A stretch of DNA of 64,000 nucleotides, taken from the NCBI RefSeq assembly GCF_900637855.1, contig NZ_LR134440.1:2170001-2234000 (forward strand), written 5' to 3'. Below the pieces are notes generated by a model, which was not told the origin of the DNA, did not search any database, and saw nothing but the letters and a program-made list of their open reading frames with translations. Below, one piece after another: positions 53,792 through 62,228 of this stretch. The position numbers and the translations under genes were made by a program. The stretch's first letter is position 1, and the number at the start of each line of letters is the position of its first letter. The DNA is from Neisseria animaloris. GTDB taxonomy: Bacteria > Pseudomonadota > Gammaproteobacteria > Burkholderiales > Neisseriaceae.

Positions 53792-54619
53792 CTATAAAGT
53801 GGTCGCCCAATGCAGCCCGCTTTGGGAATCGACTTGGGTAATTTCGTTCGTATCGAGATTCACTGCGGTCAGTTCGCCGCCCCAAAGCGCGCCGGTGTCG
53901 AGGGCGATAACGTTGCGGGCGTTGAGGTAGCCCAAGGCCGACCAATGGCCGAAAACAACGGTATGGCTCAAATGCCGGCGGCCGGGAGCTTCAAACCACG
54001 CACGCAGGCCGCTGGGCATGTCTTCGGGGCCGCCTTTGAAATCGTAATCGAGCTGGTTTTTGAACGTGAGGGCACGCATACGGGTAAGCACGTTGGTAAT
54101 CATACGCAAGCGGTTGTAGCCTTCCAAATCGGGCGACCAACGGCGCGGCTTGTTGCCGTACATATTGAGGAAATACTGCATCGCTTTGTCGCCCCGCAAT
54201 TCGCTTTCCACTTCTTGGGCCAGGCTTTCGGCTTCGGCCACGCTCCATTGCGGCAGCAGGCCGGCGTGTACCAAAACGTGTTTTTCGCTGCGTATCAGCA
54301 AAGGCTGGGCGCGCAGCCAATCGAGCATTTTCAAGCGTTCGGGGTGCTCGAGAATCGGTGAAATGGTGTCGCCGCGTTTGATTCTGCCGAAGCCGTACGA
54401 CACAGCCAGCAGGTGCAGGTCGTGGTTGCCGAGCACGGTGCGGATGCTGCTTTCGTGCCGCATCACAAATTGCAGGGCTTCGAGTGACTGCGGGCCGCGG
54501 TTGACGATGTCGCCCGTGAGCCAAAGGGTGTCGGTGCCGTGGTTAAAACCTATTTTGGCGAGCAGGGCGGTAAGCTCGGCAAAGCAGCCTTGAATGTCGC
54601 CGATTGCGTAATGTGCCAT
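53792..54619 (-). CDS. apaH: Diadenosine tetraphosphatase, symmetrical
   Basis: 275 residues; hydrolyses Ap4A to two ADP and can decap Np4-capped RNA. Calcineurin-type motifs GDIQGCF, GDIVNRGPQS and GNHD are intact. The ATG at 54619 begins AHYAIGDIQG; longer readings run into a DUS. Confidence 0.94.
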   Translation of the reverse strand: MAHYAIGDIQGCFAELTALLAKIGFNHGTDTLWLTGDIVNRGPQSLEALQFVMRHESSIRTVLGNHDLHLLAVSYGFGRIKRGDTISPILEHPERLKMLDWLRAQPLLIRSEKHVLVHAGLLPQWSVAEAESLAQEVESELRGDKAMQYFLNMYGNKPRRWSPDLEGYNRLRMITNVLTRMRALTFKNQLDYDFKGGPEDMPSGLRAWFEAPGRRHLSHTVVFGHWSALGYLNARNVIALDTGALWGGELTAVNLDTNEITQVDSQSGLHWATTL

Positions 54620-54785
54620 GATGTGGCTCTCTTTGAGGGGGAAGGGTTGTGCAGGCCGTCTGAAAAAAACGGGTATGGATTTATTATCCGCATGGTGATG
54701 CAAATCTAACGGCTTGCCGCCGTTGCTCCGACTTTCTGTCGCTGAGTGAAAATATAGAAGGGTGGATTATGCGGATGATTCGTTG

Positions 54786-54818
54786 CAGGCCGTCTGAATA
54801 ACATGTTCAGACGGCCTG
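54786..54818. terminator. DUS inverted pair after ridA
   Basis: CAGGCCGTCTGAA TAACATG TTCAGACGGCCTG, 9 bp after the ridA stop. Confidence 0.65.
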
Positions 54819-54827
54819 CTTAATCTA

Positions 54828-55214
54828 TCAGCCCAGCACCAATACGGCTTCCGCTTCCACCTGTACGCTTTTGGGCAGACTGGCTACGCCGACGGCGGCG
54901 CGGGCGGGAAAGGGTTGGCTGAAATATTCGGCCATCACTTCGTTGAATACGGCGAAGTTGCCCAAGTCGGTGAGGTAGGCGTTGACTTTAACGATGTCGT
55001 CCAAAGAACCGCCCGCAGCTTGCGCCACGGCTTGCAGGTTTTTAAACACTTGGTGCGCTTCGGCGCGGAAATCGCCGTTGCCGACCACGGTCATGGTGGC
55101 GGGGTCGAGCGGGATTTGGCCGCTCATGTAAACGGTGTCGCCCGCGCGCACGGCTTGGCTGTATGCGCCGATGGCGGCGGGGGCGTTGTCGGTGTGGATG
55201 ATGGTTTTAGTCAT
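54828..55214 (-). CDS. ridA: RidA family enamine/imine deaminase
   Basis: 128 residues. [35 protein letters not shown]: the conserved arginine in RAAVG fits active RidA. It clears reactive 2-aminoacrylate and related enamines made by PLP enzymes such as IlvA. Standard length, single gene. Confidence 0.92.
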   Translation of the reverse strand: MTKTIIHTDNAPAAIGAYSQAVRAGDTVYMSGQIPLDPATMTVVGNGDFRAEAHQVFKNLQAVAQAAGGSLDDIVKVNAYLTDLGNFAVFNEVMAEYFSQPFPARAAVGVASLPKSVQVEAEAVLVLG

Positions 55215-55312
55215 GATGTTATCTCCTTGAGAATAAGAGTTAATTATCTGATAAATGACAGGGGTTTGTCAGCGGTAATGATTGTTCAGACGGCCTGATG
55301 AAGGTATTTGTT

Positions 55313-56242
55313 TCAGGCTTTCATCCGATTCCTCGCCGCATCCATATCCGCCCAAATCTGTTTTTTCAAATCGTCAATATTGTCGAACTTGGCTTCGTCG
55401 CGCAGTTTGTGAAGAAAACGCACGCGGATGCGTTGGCCGTATAGGTTGCCGTTGAAGTCGAACAAATGCACTTCGAGCTTTTGGCGGCGGGTTGCGGATA
55501 CGGTGGGGTTGAAGCCGAAGCTGGCTACGCCGCGGCGGGTGCCGAAGCTGCCTTCCGCTTCAACTACAAACACGCCGCTGAGGGCGTAGTGGTGTTGGGG
55601 AAGCTGCACGTTGGCGGTGGGGCAGCCGATGGTGCGGCCGAGTTTGGCACCGTGTTTGACTTTGCCGCTGAGTGCGTAGTCGTGGCCGAGCAGTTTGCCG
55701 GCGTATTCCAAGAGGCCGTCTGAAAGGGCTTTGCGGATGGCGGTGCTGCTGGCGCGGATGTTTTCCACCAACACGGAGGGGGTGCGCTCGGTAACCATGT
55801 CGGGCTGGCTTTGCAGCAGGGCGAAATCGCCTTCACGCCCTGCACCGAAGCGGAAATCGTCGCCGATGATCAGGTATTTGGTGTTGAGGGTTTCGCGCAG
55901 CAGGCGGCTGATGAAGGTTTGGGCGTTGATGTCGGCAAAGGCTTGGTTGAAACGCAGCACCCACACGGCATCGACGCAGCCGGTTTCGCGCAGCAGGTGC
56001 AGTTTGCTGCGCAGCGGGCTGAGGCGGTAGGGCAGTTCACGGCCTTGTTTGCGGGCGAAAAATTCTTGCGGCTGCGGCTCGAAAATCACGGCAACCACGG
56101 GCAGGCCGCGGCTTTGTGCTTCTTGTTTGAGCCGTTGCAGGATGTGGCGGTGGCCGAGATGCACGCCGTCGAAATTGCCGATGGTAACGGCGGAGCCTTG
56201 CGGAAAGTCGGGGCGGCTGCCCAAACCGAACCAGATTTTCAT
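55313..56242 (-). CDS. ribF: Bifunctional riboflavin kinase/FAD synthetase
   Basis: 309 residues. N-terminal FMN adenylyltransferase with IGNFDGVHLGH and DDFRFGAGREGD, and C-terminal riboflavin kinase with GRTIGCPTANVQ and YGQRIRVRFLHKLRDE. The ATG at 56242 is used. A DUS lies inside at about 55710. Confidence 0.94.
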   Translation of the reverse strand: MKIWFGLGSRPDFPQGSAVTIGNFDGVHLGHRHILQRLKQEAQSRGLPVVAVIFEPQPQEFFARKQGRELPYRLSPLRSKLHLLRETGCVDAVWVLRFNQAFADINAQTFISRLLRETLNTKYLIIGDDFRFGAGREGDFALLQSQPDMVTERTPSVLVENIRASSTAIRKALSDGLLEYAGKLLGHDYALSGKVKHGAKLGRTIGCPTANVQLPQHHYALSGVFVVEAEGSFGTRRGVASFGFNPTVSATRRQKLEVHLFDFNGNLYGQRIRVRFLHKLRDEAKFDNIDDLKKQIWADMDAARNRMKA

Positions 56243-56314
56243 GGGTAATGTCTGTGTGTGTGAAAAAACGGAGTATTGTAAGCCGAATCGGCGGCGGGGG
56301 GAATGCCGTGATGC

Positions 56315-56378
56315 CGTCTGAAAAAAGCTCAATGCAGGTTTTGGCAAAGCTCACAAAGTTCGTTTTCAGACGGCCTTG
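56315..56378 (-). repeat. Extended DUS repeat, copy 7
   Basis: On the minus strand: AAGGCCGTCTGAAAA, CGAACTTTGTGAGCTTTG, CCAAAACC, then a short spacer and TTTTTTCAGACGGCAT. Between the LURP-one-like gene and ribF. Confidence 0.7.
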
Positions 56379-56384
56379 AATAGA

Positions 56385-56981
56385 TTAGCCGTCGCGGCGT
56401 TCGAGCAGCATCAGCAGCATGGCGGCGTTCAGCACCAACACATCGTCTTCCGCCGGAGCTTGGGCGGTCTTTTCCAAGCTGAATTTGCGTTCGAAAAACG
56501 AGGCGTTTTTCTTGAGAAGGTAGGTTTCGTGTCCGTCGGGCGTGGCGATAGTGTAGGTCGGGTTGAGAAAATAGCCGGTGAGCATGCCGAGAAGGGGGAT
56601 TTCGCCGACGATGCCGTCTACCACTGCTATCCACGGGTTGGCTTCGTGCAGGGTGTAGCGCTGATTGCCCGCTGCATCACTGAGAGTATAGCTGGTTTTC
56701 CACAATGATTTCATGCCGCTGCGCTTGATGCTGCCGATGATTCGGCCCGCCGCGTCGCGCACGGTGTAGTTGGCGTTGAAGTCGATAATACGGTCGGCAT
56801 CGATGGTGTAGAGTCTCTCGTTGCGGCTGCCGTCGCGGAAAATTTCGATGGATTCTTTAATCTTAAAAATCTTCTGGCGCGTGTAGGCTACTTCTCTACC
56901 TTGTGCATCGAACACGGTAAAGTCGTTGGACGGGGTAAAGATTTTGAAGGTGAAGTTGAGGGGAAATTGAAGGTTTTGCAT
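56385..56981 (-). CDS. LURP-one/scramblase-like protein
   Basis: 198 residues. Beta-rich pattern with IKESIEIFRDG, YTVRDAAGRIIGSIKRSGMKSLWKTSYTL and a single buried-looking helix (LLGMLTGYFLNP), resembling the LURP-one-related/tubby-like barrel. No signal peptide. The role in bacteria is unknown. The similarity is judged by eye. Confidence 0.6.
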   Translation of the reverse strand: MQNLQFPLNFTFKIFTPSNDFTVFDAQGREVAYTRQKIFKIKESIEIFRDGSRNERLYTIDADRIIDFNANYTVRDAAGRIIGSIKRSGMKSLWKTSYTLSDAAGNQRYTLHEANPWIAVVDGIVGEIPLLGMLTGYFLNPTYTIATPDGHETYLLKKNASFFERKFSLEKTAQAPAEDDVLVLNAAMLLMLLERRDG

Positions 56982-57054
56982 GTGTTGTTTCGAGAAATCA
57001 AGATGTTGCCGATTATAGCAAATTTTGATTCGTCATGACGGGGCTGTTTTGATG

Positions 57055-57124
57055 TGAGGCCGTCTGAAAACGAACTTTGTGAGTTTCGCTTAAAGTTCAC
57101 AAAGTTCGTTTTCAGACGGCCTCA
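57055..57124. repeat. Extended DUS repeat, copy 8: perfect 28-bp hairpin
   Basis: Left arm 57055-57082 (TGAGGCCGTCTGAAAACGAA continuing CTTTGTGA) is exactly complementary to 57097-57124, with a 14-base loop GTTTCGCTTAAAGT. The loop holds the rest of the repeat core. It lies between the PKHD gene end and the LURP-one-like gene. Confidence 0.85.
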
Positions 57125-57140
57125 TTGGGTTGGAGCGGTA

Positions 57141-57821
57141 TCAAATGCTCGACCATTGGCGCAGCAGGTTGTGGTAAACGCCTGTGAGCAATACGGATTC
57201 GTCGGATTCGCCGTATTGTGCGCGCAGGGAGGTGATAGCGCGGTCCATATCGAAGAGCATAGTGCGTTTTTCGTCACTGGATACCATGGATTGCGTCCAG
57301 AAAAAGCTGGCGATACGCTGGCCGCGGGTAACGGGGGTTACGTGGTGCAGGCTGGTGGCGGGGTAGACAATCATGTCGCCGGCAGCCAGTTTGACGCGGT
57401 GGCTGCCATAGTTGTCTTCAATCACCAATTCTCCGCCGTCGTATTCGTCGGGATTGTTGAGAAACAGGGTGGTGGATACGTCGGTGCGTACCCATTGGCC
57501 GGTGTAGGGGTCGCTACGGATGGCGTTATCGATGTGGTTGCCGAAGTTTTGGCCTTCGCGGTAACAATTGACCAGCGGCGGGAAAACGGTGTGCGGCAGG
57601 GCGGCGGAGAAAAATTCTGCGTTACGCAATACGGCGGCTTTCACCAGCTCGGCCATGGCTTTGCCGGTTTCGCTCATTTGCGGTAGTTGCAGGTTGTTTT
57701 TCACTTGGCCTGACTGGCTGCCTGCAGTGATTTTGCCGTCGCTCCACGGTGCATCGGCTAGCAGGTTTTGCGCATAGGCCAGTTCGTCAGCGGTCAGTAC
57801 ATTTTCGATATGCAGCAACAT
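57141..57821 (-). CDS. piuC: PKHD-type Fe(II)/2-oxoglutarate hydroxylase (PiuC/YbiX)
   Basis: 226 residues. Iron ligands H and D in GNHIDNAIR, distal His in [11 protein letters not shown] with a 2-oxoglutarate arginine following. It sits 3' of a Fiu-type receptor on the same strand, the same pairing as fiu-ybiX in E. coli and piuA-piuC in Pseudomonas. A role in siderophore uptake is inferred from that linkage; its substrate is unknown. Confidence 0.88.
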   Translation of the reverse strand: MLLHIENVLTADELAYAQNLLADAPWSDGKITAGSQSGQVKNNLQLPQMSETGKAMAELVKAAVLRNAEFFSAALPHTVFPPLVNCYREGQNFGNHIDNAIRSDPYTGQWVRTDVSTTLFLNNPDEYDGGELVIEDNYGSHRVKLAAGDMIVYPATSLHHVTPVTRGQRIASFFWTQSMVSSDEKRTMLFDMDRAITSLRAQYGESDESVLLTGVYHNLLRQWSSI

Positions 57822-57909
57822 AATGATATTCCTTGTGATTTTGAAAAACCGATAAACTTAATATAGGAAGTGTTGCGGGATATTAAGTTTAGCGGCTCGG
57901 TTGGTAAAA

Positions 57910-57955
57910 GAGGCCGTCTGAAAAGGTTTGGAGGGAAAATGTTTTCAGACGGCCC
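57910..57955. terminator. DUS inverted pair between the receptor and piuC
   Basis: GAGGCCGTCTGAAAA and TTTTCAGACGGCCCC, just 3' of the receptor stop on the minus strand. Confidence 0.6.
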
Positions 57956-57974
57956 CATGTGCTACGCAAGATAC

Positions 57975-60182
57975 TTAGAATTTATAACCGAAGGTTGCCA
58001 GTACGGTACGGCGGTCGCCCGGTATCGCTTGGCGGCGGTGGCCGGTAGTGAAGTGTTTTTTGTCAAACACGTTGTTCACGTTGAGCTGTGCGCGGTATTT
58101 GCGGTTTTCGTAGCTGGTCATGGCATCGACTGCGGTATAGGCCGGCAGTTTCTGCACGATGCTGCCGTTATTGTTCGGACTGTGGGTATAACGGTCGCCG
58201 ACATGGCGGATGCCCAAACCGGCATTCACGTTGTCGGTGATGCGGTAGTTGGTCCACAGGTTGGCGGTAAACTTGGCGGCTGCTTCGGGGAAGTGGCCGT
58301 TAAGCTGTTTGGTGGAAGGCGAGGTGGCCTTCATGCTGCCGTTACTTACGATCACGTTGCCGAGCACGTTCAGGCGATCGGTAATGCGGCCGGCCACTTC
58401 CAAATCCAAACCGTAAACTTTCGACCAGTCGATAAAGCCCGCATCACGGTAGTATTGCTGGGTTTTTTTGGTGTGGAACAGGGCGGCATTCACCGTCAGC
58501 GCATCGTCGAAGAAGGCGTTTTTGGTGCCGACTTCCACGGTACGGGTTTTTTCCGGCTCGGCAACCAGTTGTGCATCTTCCAAGGCATCGGGCTGGCCTG
58601 TTACGCGGTAGGCCACAGGTGTGGCGGCGGTACTGTAAGTGGCATAAACATTATGGCCGGGCAGGTAATCCCAAATCACACTGCCGTTGTAAGTCCAAAT
58701 GTTGTCGGAACGGCTGGCGTTTTTGTTGTTTCTGCTCGGGATAAGCGCTTCGTTTTTGGTGTTGATGCGGTTGAAGCGCACGCCGGCAATGGCTTTGACC
58801 GTGGGAGTCAGCTCCACGATGTCATTCAAGCCCACGCCGATGGTGCGGGTGGTTAAAACGCCGCTATGCGCAGGGTTTTGGACGACTGTGAAGCGGTCGT
58901 TTGAGAGAAATTTTCCGCTGCCGACATCGTATGGAGAGCCTTCCAAAACTCCGTTGTTTCCCGGTACAACTTGGATGCCGTTACGGAAGAATGTGTTGGA
59001 AAGTCTGTAGTTGTTGCGTTTTTCCTGAGTCAGTTCCAGATTGGCGAGCAAATCGTGTTTGACCGGGCCGGTATCGAATTTGATATTGAAATCAGTATGG
59101 TTGCTCCATGTGTTGGAATCGTATTTGATGTTTTTGTAATCATTCAAACGGCGACGGATTTGTGTTTGGTTGCCGTTCCAGCGCGGTCCCAGTACCAGAT
59201 AGTCATAATCGGTTTTGGCATAGCGCAGGGTATTGGTCAAAGTCGTATCGTCGTTGAAATTATGGCGGAGTTTTGCCGTGGCGGTATGGTTGCGGCGTTT
59301 TTCAAAATCAATATCGGGATAGCCGAAGTTTTTGTTGATCAGACGGTCGTCGGCCACGGCGGTGTTGCTGCCGGTGCTGCGGTAAGTCACGCCTAAGTCG
59401 GGGAATTTATCCGATTTTTCAAATTTATAGCCCAAGTCGAACTGGGTGTTGCTGCTCAAGCCGACGGAAATACTCGGGGCAATGCCGAATTTGCGGCTGT
59501 CGACAGGTTTGCGGAACGAATCTTTGTCTTCACCCACGATGTTCAGGCGCACGGCCACGTCGTCGTTAAAGGCATGGTTGAAATCACCGGTCAGGCGTTT
59601 GTAGTTGCGGTTGCCGACACCGAGAGCAACGTCGCCGCCGGTGCCGATATAAGGCGTTTTGCTGACTTGGTTGATTACGCCGCCCGCTGCTCCGCGGCCG
59701 AATAATACGGCGGCGCTGCCTTTAAGCACTTCGATGTGGTCGGTGTTGAAAGTGTCGCTGTTGAATTCGGCAGCCGAACCGCGCAAACCATCGTCGTATA
59801 CGTCGCCGCCCGCGTGTAAGCCGCGGATAATCGGCACTTCGGTTTGCCCGCCTTCGCCCGCTTGGAAGGTAATACCGGCATTTTTCAATGCTTCTTTCAA
59901 GTCGGAAGTAGCTTGGTCTTTGATAACCTGCTGGTTGATAACCGTGGCACTTTGCGGAATATTCTGCACGTCTTGCAGACGTTTGCCGATGGTGGTGTTG
60001 GGGGCTTTATAGCCGCTGCGGACGGGCTTGCTGCCGCGCACGGTTATTTTTTCAAGCTCTGCCGAGGCCGCAGGTTGGGTGGCTGCAAAAGCCGGATTCA
60101 TTGCGGCAGCCAGCAGGCCTACACCGAGTACCATAGACCGGTTGCGGCTACCGGTTAGGGTAATGTTTTTTTTGCTCATCAA
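57975..60182 (-). CDS. fiu: TonB-dependent catecholate siderophore receptor (Fiu/PiuA type)
   Basis: 735 residues. Signal peptide ending near AFA, then a TonB-box-like start (LEKITVRGSK) and plug domain with IPQSATVINQQ, IPIRGL-like PIIRGLHAGG and VLKGSAAVLFGRGAAGGVINQVSK. A 22-strand barrel follows, ending ATFGYKF with terminal Phe for outer-membrane insertion. Fiu-type receptors import monomeric catecholates; the substrate is by family and by the piuC neighbour. AGGAG precedes the ATG at 60182. Confidence 0.88.
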   Translation of the reverse strand: MMSKKNITLTGSRNRSMVLGVGLLAAAMNPAFAATQPAASAELEKITVRGSKPVRSGYKAPNTTIGKRLQDVQNIPQSATVINQQVIKDQATSDLKEALKNAGITFQAGEGGQTEVPIIRGLHAGGDVYDDGLRGSAAEFNSDTFNTDHIEVLKGSAAVLFGRGAAGGVINQVSKTPYIGTGGDVALGVGNRNYKRLTGDFNHAFNDDVAVRLNIVGEDKDSFRKPVDSRKFGIAPSISVGLSSNTQFDLGYKFEKSDKFPDLGVTYRSTGSNTAVADDRLINKNFGYPDIDFEKRRNHTATAKLRHNFNDDTTLTNTLRYAKTDYDYLVLGPRWNGNQTQIRRRLNDYKNIKYDSNTWSNHTDFNIKFDTGPVKHDLLANLELTQEKRNNYRLSNTFFRNGIQVVPGNNGVLEGSPYDVGSGKFLSNDRFTVVQNPAHSGVLTTRTIGVGLNDIVELTPTVKAIAGVRFNRINTKNEALIPSRNNKNASRSDNIWTYNGSVIWDYLPGHNVYATYSTAATPVAYRVTGQPDALEDAQLVAEPEKTRTVEVGTKNAFFDDALTVNAALFHTKKTQQYYRDAGFIDWSKVYGLDLEVAGRITDRLNVLGNVIVSNGSMKATSPSTKQLNGHFPEAAAKFTANLWTNYRITDNVNAGLGIRHVGDRYTHSPNNNGSIVQKLPAYTAVDAMTSYENRKYRAQLNVNNVFDKKHFTTGHRRQAIPGDRRTVLATFGYKF

Positions 60183-60313
60183 TCAAAACTCCTGATATGT
60201 ATAAATTAAAGAAAAGGAATCATGCGCTAACAATAGGCGGTACAACGGCAATCGGGCGGATACTGCCTGGCAGGCGGTATTCGGATTTGCCGATATTATT
60301 TTCGACTATTGTT

Positions 60314-60345
60314 CAGGCCGTCTGAATCATGTTTCAGACGGCCTG
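60314..60345. repeat. DUS inverted pair in the receptor leader
   Basis: CAGGCCGTCTGAA TCATG TTTCAGACGGCCTGA, abutting the MITE terminus. Confidence 0.65.
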
Positions 60346-60481
60346 AGACCTTTGCAAAACAATCAGTTGCGGTGTTTTTGCGCTATGCAAGGTTTGTTTG
60401 GTTTTGCAGGAAGTAGGTTTACATTTGCTATGCTGCCAAACCCTAGGCTGCATCCGCATCCGACCGTTTTACAAAGGTCTC
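60345..60481. mobile_element. 137-bp MITE-like element
   Basis: Terminal inverted repeats GAGACCTTTGCAAAAC (60345-60360) and GTTTTACAAAGGTCTC (60466-60481) match at 15 of 16 positions. The GAGACCTTTGCAAAA end resembles termini of IS1106-like IS5-family elements of Neisseria, recalled from memory. The interior has no transposase frame. No obvious target duplication is seen. Mobilisation by a transposase elsewhere is inference. Confidence 0.72.
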
Positions 60482-60516
60482 GACCTGTTTGCTATCGATT
60501 TGGATATATTTTGGAT

Positions 60517-60577
60517 ATATGTAAAAATAATCATGATAACCAAAATCATTTTTATTTTAAATAAGGATAATGATTTG
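60517..60577 (-). promoter_or_regulatory. Fur-box-like cluster
   Basis: AATAATCATGATAACC and GGATAATGATTTGTC both resemble the GATAAT-based Fur consensus, and lie within an AT-rich stretch with possible -35 (TTGGTT) and -10 (ATATAT) elements on the minus strand. The only iron-uptake gene nearby is the receptor about 340 bp downstream. Confidence 0.5.
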
Positions 60578-60657
60578 TCAATAAGGCGGTTATAAGCGGT
60601 ATCGGTAGAGGAGCAAGTATGGCGGGCTCGCAGTTCGGGAATCCGTCGGTAACTAAA

Positions 60658-60678
60658 GGGCCCGCTGTTTTGCGGGCC
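60658..60678 (-). terminator. Hairpin after phoH
   Basis: GGCCCGC and GCGGGCC with a 6-base loop; on the minus strand it is followed by CTTTAG. About 65 bp past the phoH stop. Confidence 0.5.
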
Positions 60679-60742
60679 TGTGTTGTATTTCCGCTATCCG
60701 GATTTCTGCGGCAGGTATTGGGACGTTGCTAGCCGTTTGTTG

Positions 60743-61738
60743 TCATGCCGGAAGTTGGCCGGGCAACAGTTGGGGCTGTTTTTCCGCTTTTTCTTCCGCT
60801 GCATCGTAGGCTTCGACGATTTTTTGTACAAGCGGATGGCGGACAACATCTTCACTGGTAAAGGTGTGGAAATACAAACCTTCGATGCCGCTGAGTTTTT
60901 CTTTGGCATCTTTCAAGCCCGATTTGATGTTACGGGGCAGGTCGATCTGGCTCAAGTCGCCGGTAATCACGGCTTTTGCGCCGAAGCCGATGCGGGTGAG
61001 GAACATTTTCATTTGTTCGGGCGTGGTATTTTGCGCTTCGTCGAGAATCACATACGCGCCGTTGAGCGTACGACCGCGCATGTAGGCCAGCGGAGCAATT
61101 TCGATTAAGCCTTTTTCCAAGAGCTTGGTAACGCGATCGAAGCCCATTAAATCATAGAGCGCGTCGTAAAGCGGGCGCAGGTAGGGGTCGACTTTTTGGG
61201 CGAGGTCGCCGGGCAGGAAGCCGAGTTTTTCGCCGGCTTCTACGGCGGGGCGCACCAAAACGATGCGTTCGATTTGGTGTTTTTCCATCGCGTCAACGGC
61301 GGCGGCTACGGCCAAATAGGTTTTGCCCGTACCGGCAGGCCCAAGCCCGAAAACAACATCGTGGTTGAGCAGCGCGCGGATATAGCCGTTTTGGCGCGGG
61401 GTACGCCCGCCGATGCTGCCGCGTTTGGTGCGCAGATAGTATTGCTGGTTATGATGTTTTTCTTCGTGCTGTGCGTCGGCGGTTTTGGCTTCGACGGCAG
61501 CAAGCTGGATGTCGCTGTCTTCGAGATCGCGGTTTTCGGCTATATCGGCCAACTTGAGAAGGGCGCGGCGGCCTGCGTGGGCGAGGTCGCCTAAAAAGGT
61601 GAAGCTGGAAAAACGGCGGCTGATTTGGATGTCAAGGGCTTTGCCTAAGGTGTCGAGATGGCTGTCGAGTGCGCCGCACAGACGTTGCAGCACAGTGTTG
61701 TCGATGTCGTCGAATTGCAGGTGAACGGTATGGGTCAT
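60743..61738 (-). CDS. phoH: PhoH family ATPase (YbeZ)
   Basis: 331 residues. Walker A GPAGTGKT near residues 133-140, Walker B in [14 protein letters not shown], and RKSGLKDA-like sensor region. YbeZ partners YbeY in RNA handling, but here it is 25 kb from ybeY. Charged C-terminus. Good family match in length. Confidence 0.93.
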   Translation of the reverse strand: MTHTVHLQFDDIDNTVLQRLCGALDSHLDTLGKALDIQISRRFSSFTFLGDLAHAGRRALLKLADIAENRDLEDSDIQLAAVEAKTADAQHEEKHHNQQYYLRTKRGSIGGRTPRQNGYIRALLNHDVVFGLGPAGTGKTYLAVAAAVDAMEKHQIERIVLVRPAVEAGEKLGFLPGDLAQKVDPYLRPLYDALYDLMGFDRVTKLLEKGLIEIAPLAYMRGRTLNGAYVILDEAQNTTPEQMKMFLTRIGFGAKAVITGDLSQIDLPRNIKSGLKDAKEKLSGIEGLYFHTFTSEDVVRHPLVQKIVEAYDAAEEKAEKQPQLLPGQLPA

Positions 61739-61826
61739 GCGTTTTTATTTCTTTCGGAAAAAAATAGATTCGGATGGCTGGGTTATAAGGTTTAAATATC
61801 GAAAAATCAAGGCCATCTGAAAGAAG

Positions 61827-61844
61827 ATATAGTAAATAAACTTG
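61827..61844 (+). repeat. 18-bp repeat, copy B
   Basis: ATATAGTAAATAAACTTG, identical to 47467-47484 upstream of pflA. Confidence 0.65.
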
Positions 61845-62043
61845 CCCCTTCTGCGGTGTTGTCACACCTTAATTTCAATAAAAGGGATGATTTTGTAGGC
61901 CGCTGAAGCGGCAGCAGAATCGGTTTCGTATGCATTGTACGGTTTACAGCTTGCCGGCTTGTATCGAAAATAAGTTTGGCTGCCGTAATTTTTGACTTCG
62001 CTCAAGTTCTGTTTTTAAACGGCTTGCATACGGAGGAATCGGA

Positions 62044-62109
62044 ATGTTTGATAACCGGTTGGTAGAGTTTGTATTGAAGAGTTGTTCGGTCGGCCATAAA
62101 AAGCTGTGA
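62044..62109 (+). CDS. Candidate 21-residue micropeptide
   Basis: Frame MFDNRLVEFVL..HKKL ends in TGA. GGAGG lies 7 nt before the ATG, better than at many real genes here. The predicted peptide is amphipathic with one cysteine. Only the ribosome site and position argue for it; it may equally be chance, and no relation to hisC is evident. Confidence 0.25.
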   Translation: MFDNRLVEFVLKSCSVGHKKL

Positions 62110-62228
62110 TAAATCGTGATAAAAGGATTATTTAAAAAGCATGAGATATCTTGGCCGCATGAGAATGCGTGTTTTATGGTACATTAATAGTTTCAGACGG
62201 CCTTTCGGCCGCGGTTCGGAGTATGATG

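Larger units (their letters stand above)
60183..60742. other. Long upstream region of the TonB receptor
   Basis: 560 bp with no credible gene. Moving away from the receptor it holds an imperfect palindrome ATACTGCCTGGCAGGCGGTA at 60260, a DUS pair at 60314-60345, a MITE-like element at 60345-60481, Fur-box-like sequences at about 60517-60575 and the phoH end. This order suggests the insertion pushed the promoter away from the receptor. Confidence 0.6.
61739..62228. other. Intergenic region phoH-hisC
   Basis: 490 bp between divergent genes. It contains a DUS-like sequence near 61810 (GGCCATCTGAA), the second 18-bp repeat, a 21-codon frame at 62044 with a good Shine-Dalgarno, an AT-rich promoter-like stretch at 62170-62190 and a reverse DUS at 62190-62203. 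Confidence 0.55.

Noticed and set aside
57870..58856. 328-residue open frame antisense to the TonB receptor
   Set aside because: Runs opposite a well-supported receptor with signal peptide and barrel terminus; low-complexity shadow composition.
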